Positions 18,791 to 27,762 of a DNA stretch of 64,000 nucleotides are shown here, piece by piece; position 1 is the first letter of the stretch; each line of letters starts with the position of its first letter. Location: NCBI GenBank assembly GCA_016293495.1, contig JAEDED010000007.1:1-64000 (forward strand), written 5' to 3'. The DNA comes from Treponema sp. (lineage in GTDB: Bacteria > Spirochaetota > Spirochaetia > Treponematales > Treponemataceae). The notes under the pieces are model-generated. The model had not been told where the DNA came from. It ran no database searches and saw nothing but the letters and a program-made list of their open reading frames with translations. Position numbers and translations under genes: made by a program.

Positions 18791-20017
18791 TTAAATAACA
18801 TCAAAACGTGCAACGTCTTTAGTATAATCAACGCCTTCTACATCGAAACCGTTTGCTGAAAGGAAGTCGTGTTTGTAACCGGCAAGGTCACAGTATTCAG
18901 CGAGGTTTTCGTCTGTTGTTTTGTTCATGTTTTCTACAACTTTAGCCTGAACGTCATCGCGGAGTTCCCAGTCATCGAGACGGATGCGATTTTCTGCATC
19001 TACAGGAACTGTTGTCATTTCGCTGTTTGAACCACAGTAAAGGCGTTCTGCAAATAAACGTTCCATCTGTTCGATACATCCTTCATGAATGTTCATAGCC
19101 TTCATTACTTTGAAGAGAACTGCAAGGTAGAATGAAATTACAGGGATAACTGCTGATGAACGTGTTACGAGACCTTTGTTTTCTGAAACATAAGCGCTTC
19201 CTTTGAGGCTTGCTTTAAGCTGAGCATCAAGTTCGTGTGCTGTCTTTTCAAGGTGTTTTTTAGCTCCACCGATTGTACCATCACGGTAAATTGCGTGGCT
19301 CAATTCTGGTCCAATGTATGAGTAAGCAACTGTACAAACTCCTTCGTTAAGAACATCAGCTTTTGTCAAAGCATCAATCCAGAGCTTCCAGTCTTCACCA
19401 CCCATTACTTTTACAGTGTTAGCCATTTCTTCTTCGTTAGCAGGTTCAGCACTTGCTTCTGTAAGTTTTTCTGCGATGATGTCCAGACATTTTCCGCTGT
19501 ATGACTGATTAATAGGTTTGATTACAGATTTGTACATTACCTTTGTTTCAGGATCTGTACGAACAGGTGAAGCCAAAGAGTAAACCAAGAGGTCAACTTT
19601 TGTTCCAAACTTTTTAAGTTCTGCAATAACCTGATCACGAACTTCGTTTGAGTAAGCATCACCATTAATAGTTACTGATTTAAGACCTGCTTCTTTAGCA
19701 GCCTTATCAAATGCCATATTGTTATAGAAACCTGGTGTACCACCTTTTGTTTCTGTTCCTTCTTTTTCAAATGAAACACCGATTGTGTCTGCACCATATT
19801 CGAATGCAGCAGAAATACGGCTTGCAAGTCCGTATCCTGTAGAACAGCCGAGTACGAGAACAGTCTTAGGTCCGTTTCCGCCTTCTTTTGCTGATTTAAT
19901 TCCACGTTTAGCTTTCTGAGCTTTTACATATTCAATCTGACGAAGTGTGTCTTTTGCACATCCTTCTGGGTGAGCATTGATACAAATGTTACTTCTGATT
20001 TTTGGTTCTACGATCAT
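18791..20017 (-). CDS. fabV: Trans-2-enoyl-CoA/ACP reductase, FabV type
   Basis: Reduces the trans-2 double bond of enoyl thioesters with NADH, the last step of each fatty-acid elongation cycle; the Treponema denticola relative (Ter) acts on crotonyl-CoA. The 408 residues match family length (about 400). The Rossmann entry is VLVLGCSTGYG (53-63) and the family's Y-x8-K site is Y244...K253 in IYRDGTIGGAK. The neighbour fabF supports a role in lipid synthesis, although butyrate-type fermentation cannot be excluded. AGGAG precedes the ATG. Terminator follows at 18686-18725. Confidence 0.96.
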   Translation of the reverse strand: MIVEPKIRSNICINAHPEGCAKDTLRQIEYVKAQKAKRGIKSAKEGGNGPKTVLVLGCSTGYGLASRISAAFEYGADTIGVSFEKEGTETKGGTPGFYNNMAFDKAAKEAGLKSVTINGDAYSNEVRDQVIAELKKFGTKVDLLVYSLASPVRTDPETKVMYKSVIKPINQSYSGKCLDIIAEKLTEASAEPANEEEMANTVKVMGGEDWKLWIDALTKADVLNEGVCTVAYSYIGPELSHAIYRDGTIGGAKKHLEKTAHELDAQLKASLKGSAYVSENKGLVTRSSAVIPVISFYLAVLFKVMKAMNIHEGCIEQMERLFAERLYCGSNSEMTTVPVDAENRIRLDDWELRDDVQAKVVENMNKTTDENLAEYCDLAGYKHDFLSANGFDVEGVDYTKDVARFDVI

Positions 20018-20040
20018 CGTATTCTCCTGTGATTATTGTC

Positions 20041-20082
20041 TGTATTAATATATAGAATTAATGTATTAGTATATAGAATTAA
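20041..20082. repeat. Two near-identical 21-bp tandem repeats between fabF and fabV
   Basis: Units 20041-20061 and 20062-20082 differ at one position of 21. Read on the minus strand, each contains a TATA-rich -10-like hexamer (TATACT in one, TATATT in the other), so the pair may supply a duplicated internal promoter for fabV. Confidence 0.8.
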
Positions 20083-20106
20083 AGCCAGTGTTTCCACACT
20101 GGCTTT
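20081..20106 (-). terminator. Hairpin between fabF and fabV
   Basis: AAAGCCAGTG (20081-20090) pairs perfectly with CACTGGCTTT (20097-20106) around six bases. The T-tract on the minus strand is poor (CTTTAATTC), so it may be a partial terminator or an mRNA-stabilising hairpin that lowers fabV read-through. Confidence 0.55.
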
Positions 20107-20125
20107 AGTCAGTTAACTGATTTTA

Positions 20126-21376
20126 TTAGTCTTTAACTTTCTTGAAGATTACACAACCATTGTGTCCACCGAAACCGAATGTACAAGACATTGCAGCATC
20201 GATATTTCCTTCAACACCTTTGTTTGCACAGTAATCGAGATCACATCCGCCTTCGATATCCTGTTCGTCAAGGTTCTTTGTCATTGGGAAGTAGCTGTCT
20301 GTGATTGCTTTAACACAAACGATACCTTCGATAGCACCTGTAGCACCGAGACAGTGACCGTGCATAGATTTTGTTGAAGAAATCTTAAGTTTCTTTGCAT
20401 TTTCTTCACCGAATGCAAGTTTGATCATTGCTGTTTCAGCTGAATCGTTTTTATGTGTAGATGTTCCGTGTGCATTGTAGTACTGGATTTCTGAAGGATC
20501 CATTCCTGCATCTTTAAGAGCACGTGTCATACATTTTGAACCGAAGATTCCGTCTGGGTTTGGAGCTGTAAGATGGAAACCATCACAAGATGCACCATAA
20601 CCTGCAACTTCAGCATAAATCTTAGCACCACGAGCTTTAGCATGTTCGTATTCTTCGAACATCAACATACCAGAACCTTCACCCATTACGAAACCGTTAC
20701 GGTTCTTGTCGAATGGACGAGAAGCTTTTGTAGGATCATCATCAAATCCTGTAGAAAGTGCATGCAATACTTCAAATGAAACTACACCAAACTGACAGAT
20801 AGTAGCTTCAGCACCACCTGTCAAACATGTATCAAGACGGCCAGAACGAACCATATCAAGAGCAACACCAAGAGCATCTGAACCAGATGAACAAGCTGTA
20901 GCAATTGACTGTACAGGTCCATGGAGACCAAAGTTAATTGCGATGTTTCCACCAACTTCGTTTGGAATCAATTCAGGAATTGCCATTGGATTTGTTTTTG
21001 TAAATCCCATCTTAGCCATAGAAAGAACAGAAGATTCTGTAACTTCAAGACCACCAATTCCAACACCAAGGATGATACCAGTTTCATCGAGAACTTCAGA
21101 ATTTCCCATCAAGCCTGCATCTTCGATACACTGTTTTGCAGCTGCAACACCGAACTGTGTAAAGCGAGCCATCTTGCGTGCATCTTTTGAATCCATATAA
21201 AGTGAAGGATCAAAGTTTTTTACTTCTGCAGCATAGTGAACTTTGTTGATTGAAGCATCAAACTGTGTAATAGGACCGATTCCGCTTTTGCCGGCTTTGA
21301 TTCCTGCCCAGAATTCGTCAACAGAATTTCCAAGTGGAGTAATTGCTCCCAACCCTGTAATTACTACTCTTCTCAT
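20126..21376 (-). CDS. fabF: Beta-ketoacyl-ACP synthase II
   Basis: Condenses malonyl-ACP with a growing acyl-ACP in type II fatty-acid synthesis. The 416 residues match FabF (about 413). The Cys-His-His triad is visible: C162 in SIATACSSGSD, H in YNAHGTSTHKND and H in SMHGHCLGATG. The start is supported by AGGAG upstream. It is followed after 108 nt by fabV on the same strand. Its promoter (21434-21462) is a perfect consensus with an overlapping palindrome, so it is probably strongly expressed and repressible. Confidence 0.96.
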   Translation of the reverse strand: MRRVVITGLGAITPLGNSVDEFWAGIKAGKSGIGPITQFDASINKVHYAAEVKNFDPSLYMDSKDARKMARFTQFGVAAAKQCIEDAGLMGNSEVLDETGIILGVGIGGLEVTESSVLSMAKMGFTKTNPMAIPELIPNEVGGNIAINFGLHGPVQSIATACSSGSDALGVALDMVRSGRLDTCLTGGAEATICQFGVVSFEVLHALSTGFDDDPTKASRPFDKNRNGFVMGEGSGMLMFEEYEHAKARGAKIYAEVAGYGASCDGFHLTAPNPDGIFGSKCMTRALKDAGMDPSEIQYYNAHGTSTHKNDSAETAMIKLAFGEENAKKLKISSTKSMHGHCLGATGAIEGIVCVKAITDSYFPMTKNLDEQDIEGGCDLDYCANKGVEGNIDAAMSCTFGFGGHNGCVIFKKVKD

Positions 21377-21433
21377 ATAAATAACTCCTATTGGCAGAAA
21401 GTCCGCCTATTAATTTCAAGTTTATTTAATGGA

Positions 21434-21462
21434 ATTATAATATAAATGACAAATCTTGTCAA
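21434..21462 (-). promoter_or_regulatory. fabF promoter with overlapping operator-like palindrome
   Basis: On the minus strand, TTGACA (21457-21462), 17 nt and TATAAT (21434-21439) form a perfect sigma-70 consensus. A perfect inverted repeat, TGACAA-ATC-TTGTCA (21447-21461), covers the -35 box and spacer. A second TTGACA lies just upstream. The placement is typical of a repressor operator; the regulator is unknown. Confidence 0.8.
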
Positions 21463-21572
21463 TTTGTCAAACTTAAACTTTACATTCGCGCTCTGTTTTT
21501 ACAACCGGGTTTTATTTTGCTATAAAAGAATCTGAAGTCTTTAATCTGAAGTCTTTAAACTGAAGTTTTTTT

Positions 21573-22358
21573 TTACAACGACTGTCTGTAGATTTCGTAA
21601 AGAAGAACGCCTGTAGCAACAGAAACATTAAGGCTGTCAATTTTTCCGCATGTAGGAATCGATACAATCGAATCACACTGCTCTTTTAAAAGACGGCTGA
21701 TTCCAGTACCTTCACTGCCCATTACAAGCACTGTACGGTCTGCAAATTTTCCTTCCTGAACCGAAGTTCCGCCTGCATCTGCTCCGTATACCCAGAAGCC
21801 GTTGTCCTTCAATTTTTCTACACAGCGAACGAGATTAGTAACGACACTGCAGGTTACCCACGCAGCGGCCCCTGCACTTGAGCGCTGAATTACATCATTG
21901 TCATTGATTTTATTTGAACTGTGACGCTCAGGCATAATAACCAGGCTTGCACCAAACTGATCAGCGCTTCTTAGAATTGCGCCAACATTGTGTGGATCTG
22001 TAACGGAATCCAAAACAACTACAGTGCAGCGGCCTTCTGATTTTGAACCGACATCTTTAAGCCAGTTATCGAAGTCTACAATGTTTTCTGATTTTGCTTC
22101 GGCGCCTTTTATACGAACAAGGATTCCGCGATGATCACGTTCTGCATTGCCAAGGTGTTTAGTCATGTCATCAAGGATCTTGTCATCAACCTGTGAAGAA
22201 GCAATACCAGCTTTTTTTGCCTGTTCGAGAATTTTTTTAATTCGAGGTCCGCTCTTGCTGTAAAAAATCTGCATTGATGCAACTGCATCTTTATTAACAG
22301 TTGCATTACGCACTCTTTCTTCTACAGCATGAAATCCGGTAAGAACTAATTCTGCCAT
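21573..22358 (-). CDS. rlmB: 23S rRNA 2'-O-ribose methyltransferase, TrmH/RlmB type
   Basis: A 261-residue SPOUT methyltransferase expected to modify a guanosine of 23S rRNA. An N-terminal L30e-like substrate-binding domain (GFHAVEERV) precedes the knotted catalytic domain. Motif 1 is LDSVTDPHNVGAILRSADQFG (split here: N and R are the catalytic pair), motif 2 is VMGSEGTGISRLL and motif 3 is SLNVSVATGVLLYE. RlmB itself is the best match by length, but other TrmH-family targets are possible. It lies 12 nt after the SEC-C gene and ends a four-gene minus-strand run. Confidence 0.9.
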   Translation of the reverse strand: MAELVLTGFHAVEERVRNATVNKDAVASMQIFYSKSGPRIKKILEQAKKAGIASSQVDDKILDDMTKHLGNAERDHRGILVRIKGAEAKSENIVDFDNWLKDVGSKSEGRCTVVVLDSVTDPHNVGAILRSADQFGASLVIMPERHSSNKINDNDVIQRSSAGAAAWVTCSVVTNLVRCVEKLKDNGFWVYGADAGGTSVQEGKFADRTVLVMGSEGTGISRLLKEQCDSIVSIPTCGKIDSLNVSVATGVLLYEIYRQSL

Positions 22359-22370
22359 ATTTACAAGCTC

Positions 22371-22877
22371 TTAGCGTCCGCAGCACTTCTTGTATTTCTT
22401 TCCAGAGCCACAAGGACATGGATCGTTACGTCCGATTTTTTCACCTTCGCGAACTACTGTTGTTGTCTTGAGCTGACCAACTGAGTAAACCCATTCGCCG
22501 TTGATTTTCTTGAAATATGCCATTTCGTGGTGTACATCACGAATCTGTTTTCTTGTATATGTTGCTTCGAATTCTACAACACCTTCTTCGTCAGATTCAG
22601 TTCCTTTTTCTGTGCGAAGAATCTGCAATCCGTGCCATGTAGAATTTTTGCTCCAGTCTTCTGTTGCCTTGCGGTCAATTTCTGCAACTTCATCAGAATC
22701 TTCACAAGTATTGATGATAAAATCAATTTCCTGTTTTTCGTAAGCTGTGTAGCGTGCACGCATCAAGCTTTCTGCTGTTGGAGCTTTTTTTGTTCCTTTG
22801 ATGATTGGTTCACAACATTCTGCATAAGTTTTTCCTGAACCACATGGACACAAATCTTTTGTTTCACTCATTTTCAT
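22371..22877 (-). CDS. YchJ-like protein with two SEC-C zinc motifs
   Basis: About 168 residues. A SEC-C motif is present at each end: CPCGSGKTYAECC near the N-terminus and CPCGSGKKYKKCC at the extreme C-terminus. Each binds one zinc, as in SecA tails and the YchJ family. The middle (about 40-140) is the NTF2-like YchJ domain (SLMRARYTAYEKQEIDFI). Function of the family is poorly known. ATG codons lie at 22877 and 22871; AAGGA is better spaced for the second. It is part of the minus-strand run with rlmB. Confidence 0.88.
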   Translation of the reverse strand: MKMSETKDLCPCGSGKTYAECCEPIIKGTKKAPTAESLMRARYTAYEKQEIDFIINTCEDSDEVAEIDRKATEDWSKNSTWHGLQILRTEKGTESDEEGVVEFEATYTRKQIRDVHHEMAYFKKINGEWVYSVGQLKTTTVVREGEKIGRNDPCPCGSGKKYKKCCGR

Positions 22878-22923
22878 TTTTCCTTATAAATATAGTTTTT
22901 ACAGAGATTCAATTGAATGACTG

Positions 22924-23526
22924 TTATTTTTTATCTGCAAGCAAACCGTTTACTGCAAGGTTAAGTGTATCATGAATATCATCGATTGTCTTTTCATCGA
23001 GAACTGACAATCTAAAGATTGCTGACTGAATCAATCCGTAGAACAATTCATTAGCATTTTTTACATTCACTTTTTTAAACTCACCGGCTTTAATACCGCG
23101 AATTATAATTGTACTCAACATATGCTGAAGGCGGACAATTCTTCTTCTTACACGAACTCCAGGCTCACCTCCGCTTTTATGTAAAGCAAGAAGGTATGTT
23201 AAAAGAACACTGAACAGGGATTTATTTTCCTGACAGGCATCAACAACTGTCTTAAGCATCAGACGAAGGCTTTCTTCAGAAGACTTTGTTGTATCAAGTG
23301 CAATTTCATTAAGCTGCTGTTCAATTCCTGAAGTAAGCTGTTTGATACTCCATAAAAAGATTTCTCTTTTATTTTTGAAATAAATATAAAGCGTTGTTCT
23401 TGTAATACCACAGCGGTCTGCAATTTTCTGGAATGTTACGTCTTCGTATCCTTCTTCAATAAATACTTCAAGTGATTTTTCCAGAATTTCGTGTTTACGC
23501 TTATCGTGTTCAACTACGATGGCCAT
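22924..23526 (-). CDS. TetR/AcrR-family transcriptional regulator
   Basis: A 200-residue regulator. The N-terminal helix-turn-helix (VTFQKIADRCGITRTTLYIYFKNK) is the standard TetR DNA-binding element; the C-terminal ligand domain is unassigned. Its start lies 17 nt inside the upstream RNA methyltransferase gene, and it is followed after 46 nt by the SEC-C gene. Targets are unknown. The nearby fabF palindrome is a possible site, since TetR proteins often regulate lipid genes, but that link is inference. Confidence 0.92.
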   Translation of the reverse strand: MAIVVEHDKRKHEILEKSLEVFIEEGYEDVTFQKIADRCGITRTTLYIYFKNKREIFLWSIKQLTSGIEQQLNEIALDTTKSSEESLRLMLKTVVDACQENKSLFSVLLTYLLALHKSGGEPGVRVRRRIVRLQHMLSTIIIRGIKAGEFKKVNVKNANELFYGLIQSAIFRLSVLDEKTIDDIHDTLNLAVNGLLADKK

Positions 23527-24727
23527 TAAATTTTCCCCTCTTTCCGTTATTCTGTGATTTTGAACCTAAGTTGTCTGAATACATGTAGAACTTAGTTTCG
23601 AGATTTCCTGCTTTCAAGTCTTTTAAAAGTGATGCGTGTTTACCGATACTGTCCTGGAATTTATTATGCGATGTAATTACTCCAAGTTCCCAGTCCGGGA
23701 AGTTTGTAAAGAGGCAGCTCATTCTCTTGTAAAGTTTTTCTGCTTCTTCTTCGTCACCAATGCGTTCGCCGTATGGAGGGTTACACAAAAGAAGTCCCGA
23801 CTCATAAGGTGCTTCAAGTTCTGTAAAATCTGCCTGAACAAAATCAGGACGAACGATACGGGCATCGCTTCCGATTTCCTGCAATGCACGACCGGCAGCT
23901 ACACAGGCGTGTTCAGCATTGAGCTTTGCTCTTTCTACGGCAGCAGAATCAATGTCGCTTCCTGTAATGCGGGTCTCAACATCAGTACGGATAAGTTCAG
24001 CTTCTGCACGGCGGATTTTAGTTGCGCGGTCTTTGTTGTAAATTGAAAGATTTTCAAGAGCAAAGCGGCGACCAAATCCCGGTGCGATATTGTGGGCATA
24101 CAAGGCTGCCTCAATTGCGATAGTTCCGGAACCGCAGAATGGGTCGTGAAGCGGAGTTTTTCTTCTCCACATCATCATCTGAAGCATGGCACTTGCTGTA
24201 GTTTCGCGAAGAGGAGCAATTCCTCCGTCTGTACGATAACCGCGTTTATGAAGTGGAAGTCCTGAAAGATCAAGAAGTACGAGTACTTCGTTGTTGTCAA
24301 GGTAAACACGAACGTCGCTGTCCTGGCCTGATTCAGGCAGTGTTGTGATGTGCCATTTTTCGCCAAGTTTTTTATAAATGGCTTTCTGAACCATTCCCTG
24401 GATGCTGTGTTCTGAATTTAATTTTGATTTATAAGTGCGGACTTTATCTACGATAACGTGGACGTCTTTGCGGTAAAAGTCCTGCCAGTTAACATTGTAA
24501 ACGCCGTCGAAAAGTTCATCAAAATCTTCTGCATGATATTTTGCCATCTGAAGGTAAACGCGGTCAGAAGTTCTTAAGCAGAGATTTGTTCTGTACAAAG
24601 CATCATCGTCACCGTAAAAAGTTACGCGGCCGGGAGCATTTCCCTCAAGCTTATAACCGAGATGTTTGATTTCGTTTCCGAGAATTTTTTCAGCTCCGAT
24701 TGCACAGAGCGCTACAAGTGTATTCAT
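23510..24727 (-). CDS. THUMP-domain RNA guanine-N2 methyltransferase, RlmL-like
   Basis: A 405-residue methyltransferase of the RlmL/YpsC type. THUMP RNA-binding region at about residues 45-155; Rossmann SAM domain after it (LHDPFCGSGTIAIEAALYAHN); catalytic NPPYGERIG typical of N2-guanine methylation. It lacks the C-terminal RlmK half of the E. coli fusion, as usual outside gammaproteobacteria. It is the first gene of the minus-strand run leading to tetR. A TTGAAC/TAAGTT pair with its -10 seven nt before the ATG is a weak candidate promoter. Confidence 0.9.
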   Translation of the reverse strand: MNTLVALCAIGAEKILGNEIKHLGYKLEGNAPGRVTFYGDDDALYRTNLCLRTSDRVYLQMAKYHAEDFDELFDGVYNVNWQDFYRKDVHVIVDKVRTYKSKLNSEHSIQGMVQKAIYKKLGEKWHITTLPESGQDSDVRVYLDNNEVLVLLDLSGLPLHKRGYRTDGGIAPLRETTASAMLQMMMWRRKTPLHDPFCGSGTIAIEAALYAHNIAPGFGRRFALENLSIYNKDRATKIRRAEAELIRTDVETRITGSDIDSAAVERAKLNAEHACVAAGRALQEIGSDARIVRPDFVQADFTELEAPYESGLLLCNPPYGERIGDEEEAEKLYKRMSCLFTNFPDWELGVITSHNKFQDSIGKHASLLKDLKAGNLETKFYMYSDNLGSKSQNNGKRGKFNGHRS

Positions 24728-24796
24728 TCCATTAACTTAACATTTTATGCTGTTTTGTTCAATAAAATGACATTTTTAATAAAAATGTAAAGACAT

Positions 24797-24832
24797 AAAA
24801 AAAGGTCTGAATACTAAAATTCAAACCTTTTT
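24797..24832 (-). terminator. Intrinsic terminator downstream of the 24893-25663 gene
   Basis: AAAAAGGT, mismatch, TGAAT (from about 24799) pairs with ATTCA, mismatch, ACCTTTTT (to 24832) around a short loop. A/T flanks make it usable on both strands; on the minus strand it ends the gene stopping at 24893. Confidence 0.8.
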
Positions 24833-24892
24833 ACACCCATTTTTTGGAAAATCAGGCAACTGGAAAAATCAGACAACTGATTCAAGTTTCAT

Positions 24893-25663
24893 TTATTTTA
24901 AGAAACCGAATCCGCCGCCTGGACCTTTAGCTCCGGCTTTTACCCAAACTGTGCTCTGTTTTGCAGTGAGTTTTGTCTTAAGGTTATCAACCTCGTCAAG
25001 GTAACCGCAAAGCCATGAAGCAAGTGCCTTGTCGTTTTTACCAAGCTCTGTTGAAACATCTGCTTTTGCAAGAACAACATTGATGTAATCACGACCAGAA
25101 AACATTGCCGCAATATTTTCTGCAAAACCTTCAAAGCTAGATGCAGCAGCACTTACAAACGGACCTGCCGCAAAAGGAACTGAATTTCTCAGTGAATTAT
25201 TTTTGAAAATATCAAATTCTGATGGAGATGTCTTTAAAAGGAATACAATCTTAGCAGGCTTTAAAGCTTCATCACTTGCATGATTAATAGAAAAACGTTT
25301 TTCAAAACGATTCAAAACTTCCTGTGCAAGATACTGATAAGAAAGAATCATTTCATCTGTACCACGGGAACAATTTTCGTGACTCATTCCGTCAAATTTT
25401 TCTGCAAAGTATGCTTCGTCAAATACAAAAACTGCTTCATCAAGACATCTGAAATAATTTTCACATTCGAGAACAAGTGTACGCGCAGAAACCGGAGAGG
25501 TTTTATTCCACGAAGCAGTTACTGCTCCGCCGTCTGCAGCCTGTTTTGAATGTACAGCAGTTGAAGATGTTGTAACAACGTTACGTCCTGTCATTAAAGC
25601 GCCGTCAGAAAAATCCATAATATCTGGAATATCTTTTCCGGCAATCAAAATTGTTTTTTCCAT
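24893..25663 (-). CDS. Conserved-looking protein of unknown function
   Basis: A 256-residue soluble protein that I do not recognise. It opens with a hydrophobic strand (TILIAGKDIPDIMDF) like the start of a nucleotide-binding fold, and ends with a glycine-rich tail (KGPGGGFGFLK). No intact Walker or Rossmann glycine motif is present. No signal peptide or membrane helix. GGAGG sits 2-6 nt before the ATG, unusually close. It is a single-gene unit with its own terminator, divergent from the symporter at 25718, 54 nt away. Confidence 0.75.
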   Translation of the reverse strand: MEKTILIAGKDIPDIMDFSDGALMTGRNVVTTSSTAVHSKQAADGGAVTASWNKTSPVSARTLVLECENYFRCLDEAVFVFDEAYFAEKFDGMSHENCSRGTDEMILSYQYLAQEVLNRFEKRFSINHASDEALKPAKIVFLLKTSPSEFDIFKNNSLRNSVPFAAGPFVSAAASSFEGFAENIAAMFSGRDYINVVLAKADVSTELGKNDKALASWLCGYLDEVDNLKTKLTAKQSTVWVKAGAKGPGGGFGFLK

Positions 25664-25686
25664 GCCTCCATTATATCATATTTCCA

Positions 25687-25710
25687 TTATTATAGAAACT
25701 ATGGTATAAT
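25687..25710 (+). promoter_or_regulatory. Extended -10 promoter of the symporter gene, predicted leaderless
   Basis: TGG-TATAAT places an extended -10 hexamer at 25705-25710. A TTTCCA at 25681-25686 is a possible -35 (18-nt spacer). The ATG at 25718 is 8 nt after the hexamer's last base, where transcription should begin. No Shine-Dalgarno sequence exists. Confidence 0.7.
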
Positions 25711-25717
25711 AAAGATT

Positions 25718-26977
25718 ATGAAAATTTGGGTTAAATATTTAATTGGTATTGCGCTGGGATTACTTTCAGCACTCATCCTGCCAGTTCCTGGCCAGGAATT
25801 TCTTTATTCCATTCTGGGAATTTTGATTCGCCTCGGCGGCTATGTATTAATTCCTTTTGTATTCTTCTCTGCCGTCATGGCAATCTACAGATTGAACGAT
25901 GCAAAGCTTGTAGGAAAAACTGTTTTATGGTCAGTTATTCTTATTGTAGGTTCATCACTTTTGCTTACCATCATTGGTTTTATTTCCAGCGTAGTTGTAA
26001 AACTTCCTAACCTTCCAATTATTACAATCGCTGATCCAAATCCGGACAGCTTCAGCAATGTTCATGACCTTGTTGATACAATGATTCCTTTCTCAAGAAT
26101 TGTTGCTCCACATTCATATGAAGGAAAAATCATTCCTGCACTTATTTCGCAGAACGACTTCCTTATTTTCGGATTTATTTTTGCAATGATCCTCGGTGCA
26201 GGCTGCTGCATTGAACATTCAAACCTTAAACCGGTTCTTTCACTTGTAGATTCCCTTTCAGAACTTTTCTACAACATCATTACAGTATTTACAGATTTGC
26301 TTTCAATCGGAATGATCGCAATTATGTGCCGCTGGTTCATCAACATCAAAGGCGTTCTTGCAAGCGGTCAGTTTACGCCGCTGATTATTACACTGTCTGT
26401 AATTTTCATTCTTGTTGCCGGAGTAATTTATCCGCTTATCGTAAGATTTGTATGTCACAGCGGAAAGCCTTACAAGGTATTGAGCGCATGTGTTGTTCCA
26501 TTCTTTACAGCTTTTTTGACAGGCGATACATACCTTACACTTCCTGTTAACATGCGTCTTGGAAAAGAAAAACTCGGAATCCGTCAGAGAACAAACGGTT
26601 TTTCTTATCCGCTTTTTGCAATCTTTGCACGCGGAGGTTCAGCACTCGCAGTAATCATCAGCTTTGCAGTAATCAGCCGTTCCTACTCAGGAAGCTTAGG
26701 TCTCGACTTCTTTGACATGCTATGGATTTCTGGTGCGGCTTTCTTCTTCTCATTCCTTTTGGGAGGAATTCCTGCTGAAGGAAAATATGCAGGAACCTTT
26801 GCAGCTCTTAAAGTTCTCTGTACTATGTACGGTCACGGAAACAGCGGCTACCTTCTTTTGATTGATGCAGCACCAATCATTGCCTGCTTTGCCGCACTTT
26901 TTGATGCAGCAACTGCAATGTTCGGAACATACATTGTTGCAAACAAAACAAAGACAATCGAAAAACACAGAGCTTAA
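25718..26977 (+). CDS. Dicarboxylate/amino-acid:cation symporter (SDF family)
   Basis: A 419-residue inner-membrane protein with about eight hydrophobic helices and two re-entrant regions, the GltPh-type arrangement. It imports C4-dicarboxylates or amino acids with Na+ or H+. The helical hairpin region (FFTAFLTGDTYLTLPVNMR) fits the family, but the usual NMDGT motif of helix 7 is not obvious; this is a divergent branch and the substrate cannot be named. Its stop codon overlaps that of the convergent solute-binding protein gene (4 nt). Promoter just upstream predicts a leaderless mRNA. Confidence 0.85.
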   Translation: MKIWVKYLIGIALGLLSALILPVPGQEFLYSILGILIRLGGYVLIPFVFFSAVMAIYRLNDAKLVGKTVLWSVILIVGSSLLLTIIGFISSVVVKLPNLPIITIADPNPDSFSNVHDLVDTMIPFSRIVAPHSYEGKIIPALISQNDFLIFGFIFAMILGAGCCIEHSNLKPVLSLVDSLSELFYNIITVFTDLLSIGMIAIMCRWFINIKGVLASGQFTPLIITLSVIFILVAGVIYPLIVRFVCHSGKPYKVLSACVVPFFTAFLTGDTYLTLPVNMRLGKEKLGIRQRTNGFSYPLFAIFARGGSALAVIISFAVISRSYSGSLGLDFFDMLWISGAAFFFSFLLGGIPAEGKYAGTFAALKVLCTMYGHGNSGYLLLIDAAPIIACFAALFDAATAMFGTYIVANKTKTIEKHRA

Positions 26978-27762
26978 TTAAGCCACTTATCTTCGTTTGA
27001 CTTCATCCAGCCGTCGCTGTACATGGAGTCAAGCGTATTTTGAATCAGGTCAAACAGGGCCTGATTTTTTTTGTTTACAAGGATTCCGAAAAACTCCTCA
27101 GGATTTCCTGTAAAATCAATTCTGTAAACATCAGGATTATTTTTTACGATTATTCCCGAAGCAACACTTTCTGCAACAACAACATCAACACGACCAAAAC
27201 GAAGATCATCAAATGCATCAAGTAGTTTATCATACTCGAGAGTTTTTATATTAAGTCCTTTTTCTTTCAAGCCCGTAACAAACACATCACTTACTGTTTC
27301 TGCCTGATAAGCAACCTTCAGACCTTCAAGTGATTCGGGCACTGAAAGCACTTTTTCAAAATCTTTACGGACTACAAAGCAGTCGGAGTTCTGGACATAA
27401 GGTTTTGTTATGAGGAATTTCTGACTGCGTTCAGGCGTAATAGTAACCGCAGAAATAATGCAGTCATAGCGGTCTGTTTCGAGTGCCGGAAATAATCCAG
27501 CCCACTGCGTATCATAATACTCCGGCTTAAGATTCATGCGACGGCAAAGTTCATTCCACATATCAACATCGAATCCGATTAACGTAACGCCGTCTTCTGC
27601 AATGTATTCAAATGGCGGATAACCGTATTCAGTTCCGATTGTAAGAACCCCGTCAATTTTAGTTAAAGCACCTTCTGCCCTTTTTGCATTCTTTGAACAC
27701 GAAATAAAAATTCCTGCAGCACAAACTGATGAAATAATTTTTAATAGCGTTGAATGTTTCAT
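26974..27762 (-). CDS. Amino-acid-type solute-binding lipoprotein (SBP_bac_3)
   Basis: About 262 residues. ATG 27762 is chosen because it opens a lipoprotein signal (hydrophobic IISSVCAAGIFISC) and forms an ATGA overlap with the preceding transporter gene; an upstream start at 27819 would add 19 non-signal residues. The rest is a family 3 periplasmic binding protein: TIGTEYGYPPFEYI, then IGFDVDMWNELCRRM, and QWAGLFPALETDRYDCI. It binds a polar amino acid or related ligand. No ABC permease or ATPase gene is adjacent; instead it is coupled to a DMT-type transporter, an odd pairing. Confidence 0.88.
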   Translation of the reverse strand: MKHSTLLKIISSVCAAGIFISCSKNAKRAEGALTKIDGVLTIGTEYGYPPFEYIAEDGVTLIGFDVDMWNELCRRMNLKPEYYDTQWAGLFPALETDRYDCIISAVTITPERSQKFLITKPYVQNSDCFVVRKDFEKVLSVPESLEGLKVAYQAETVSDVFVTGLKEKGLNIKTLEYDKLLDAFDDLRFGRVDVVVAESVASGIIVKNNPDVYRIDFTGNPEEFFGILVNKKNQALFDLIQNTLDSMYSDGWMKSNEDKWLN

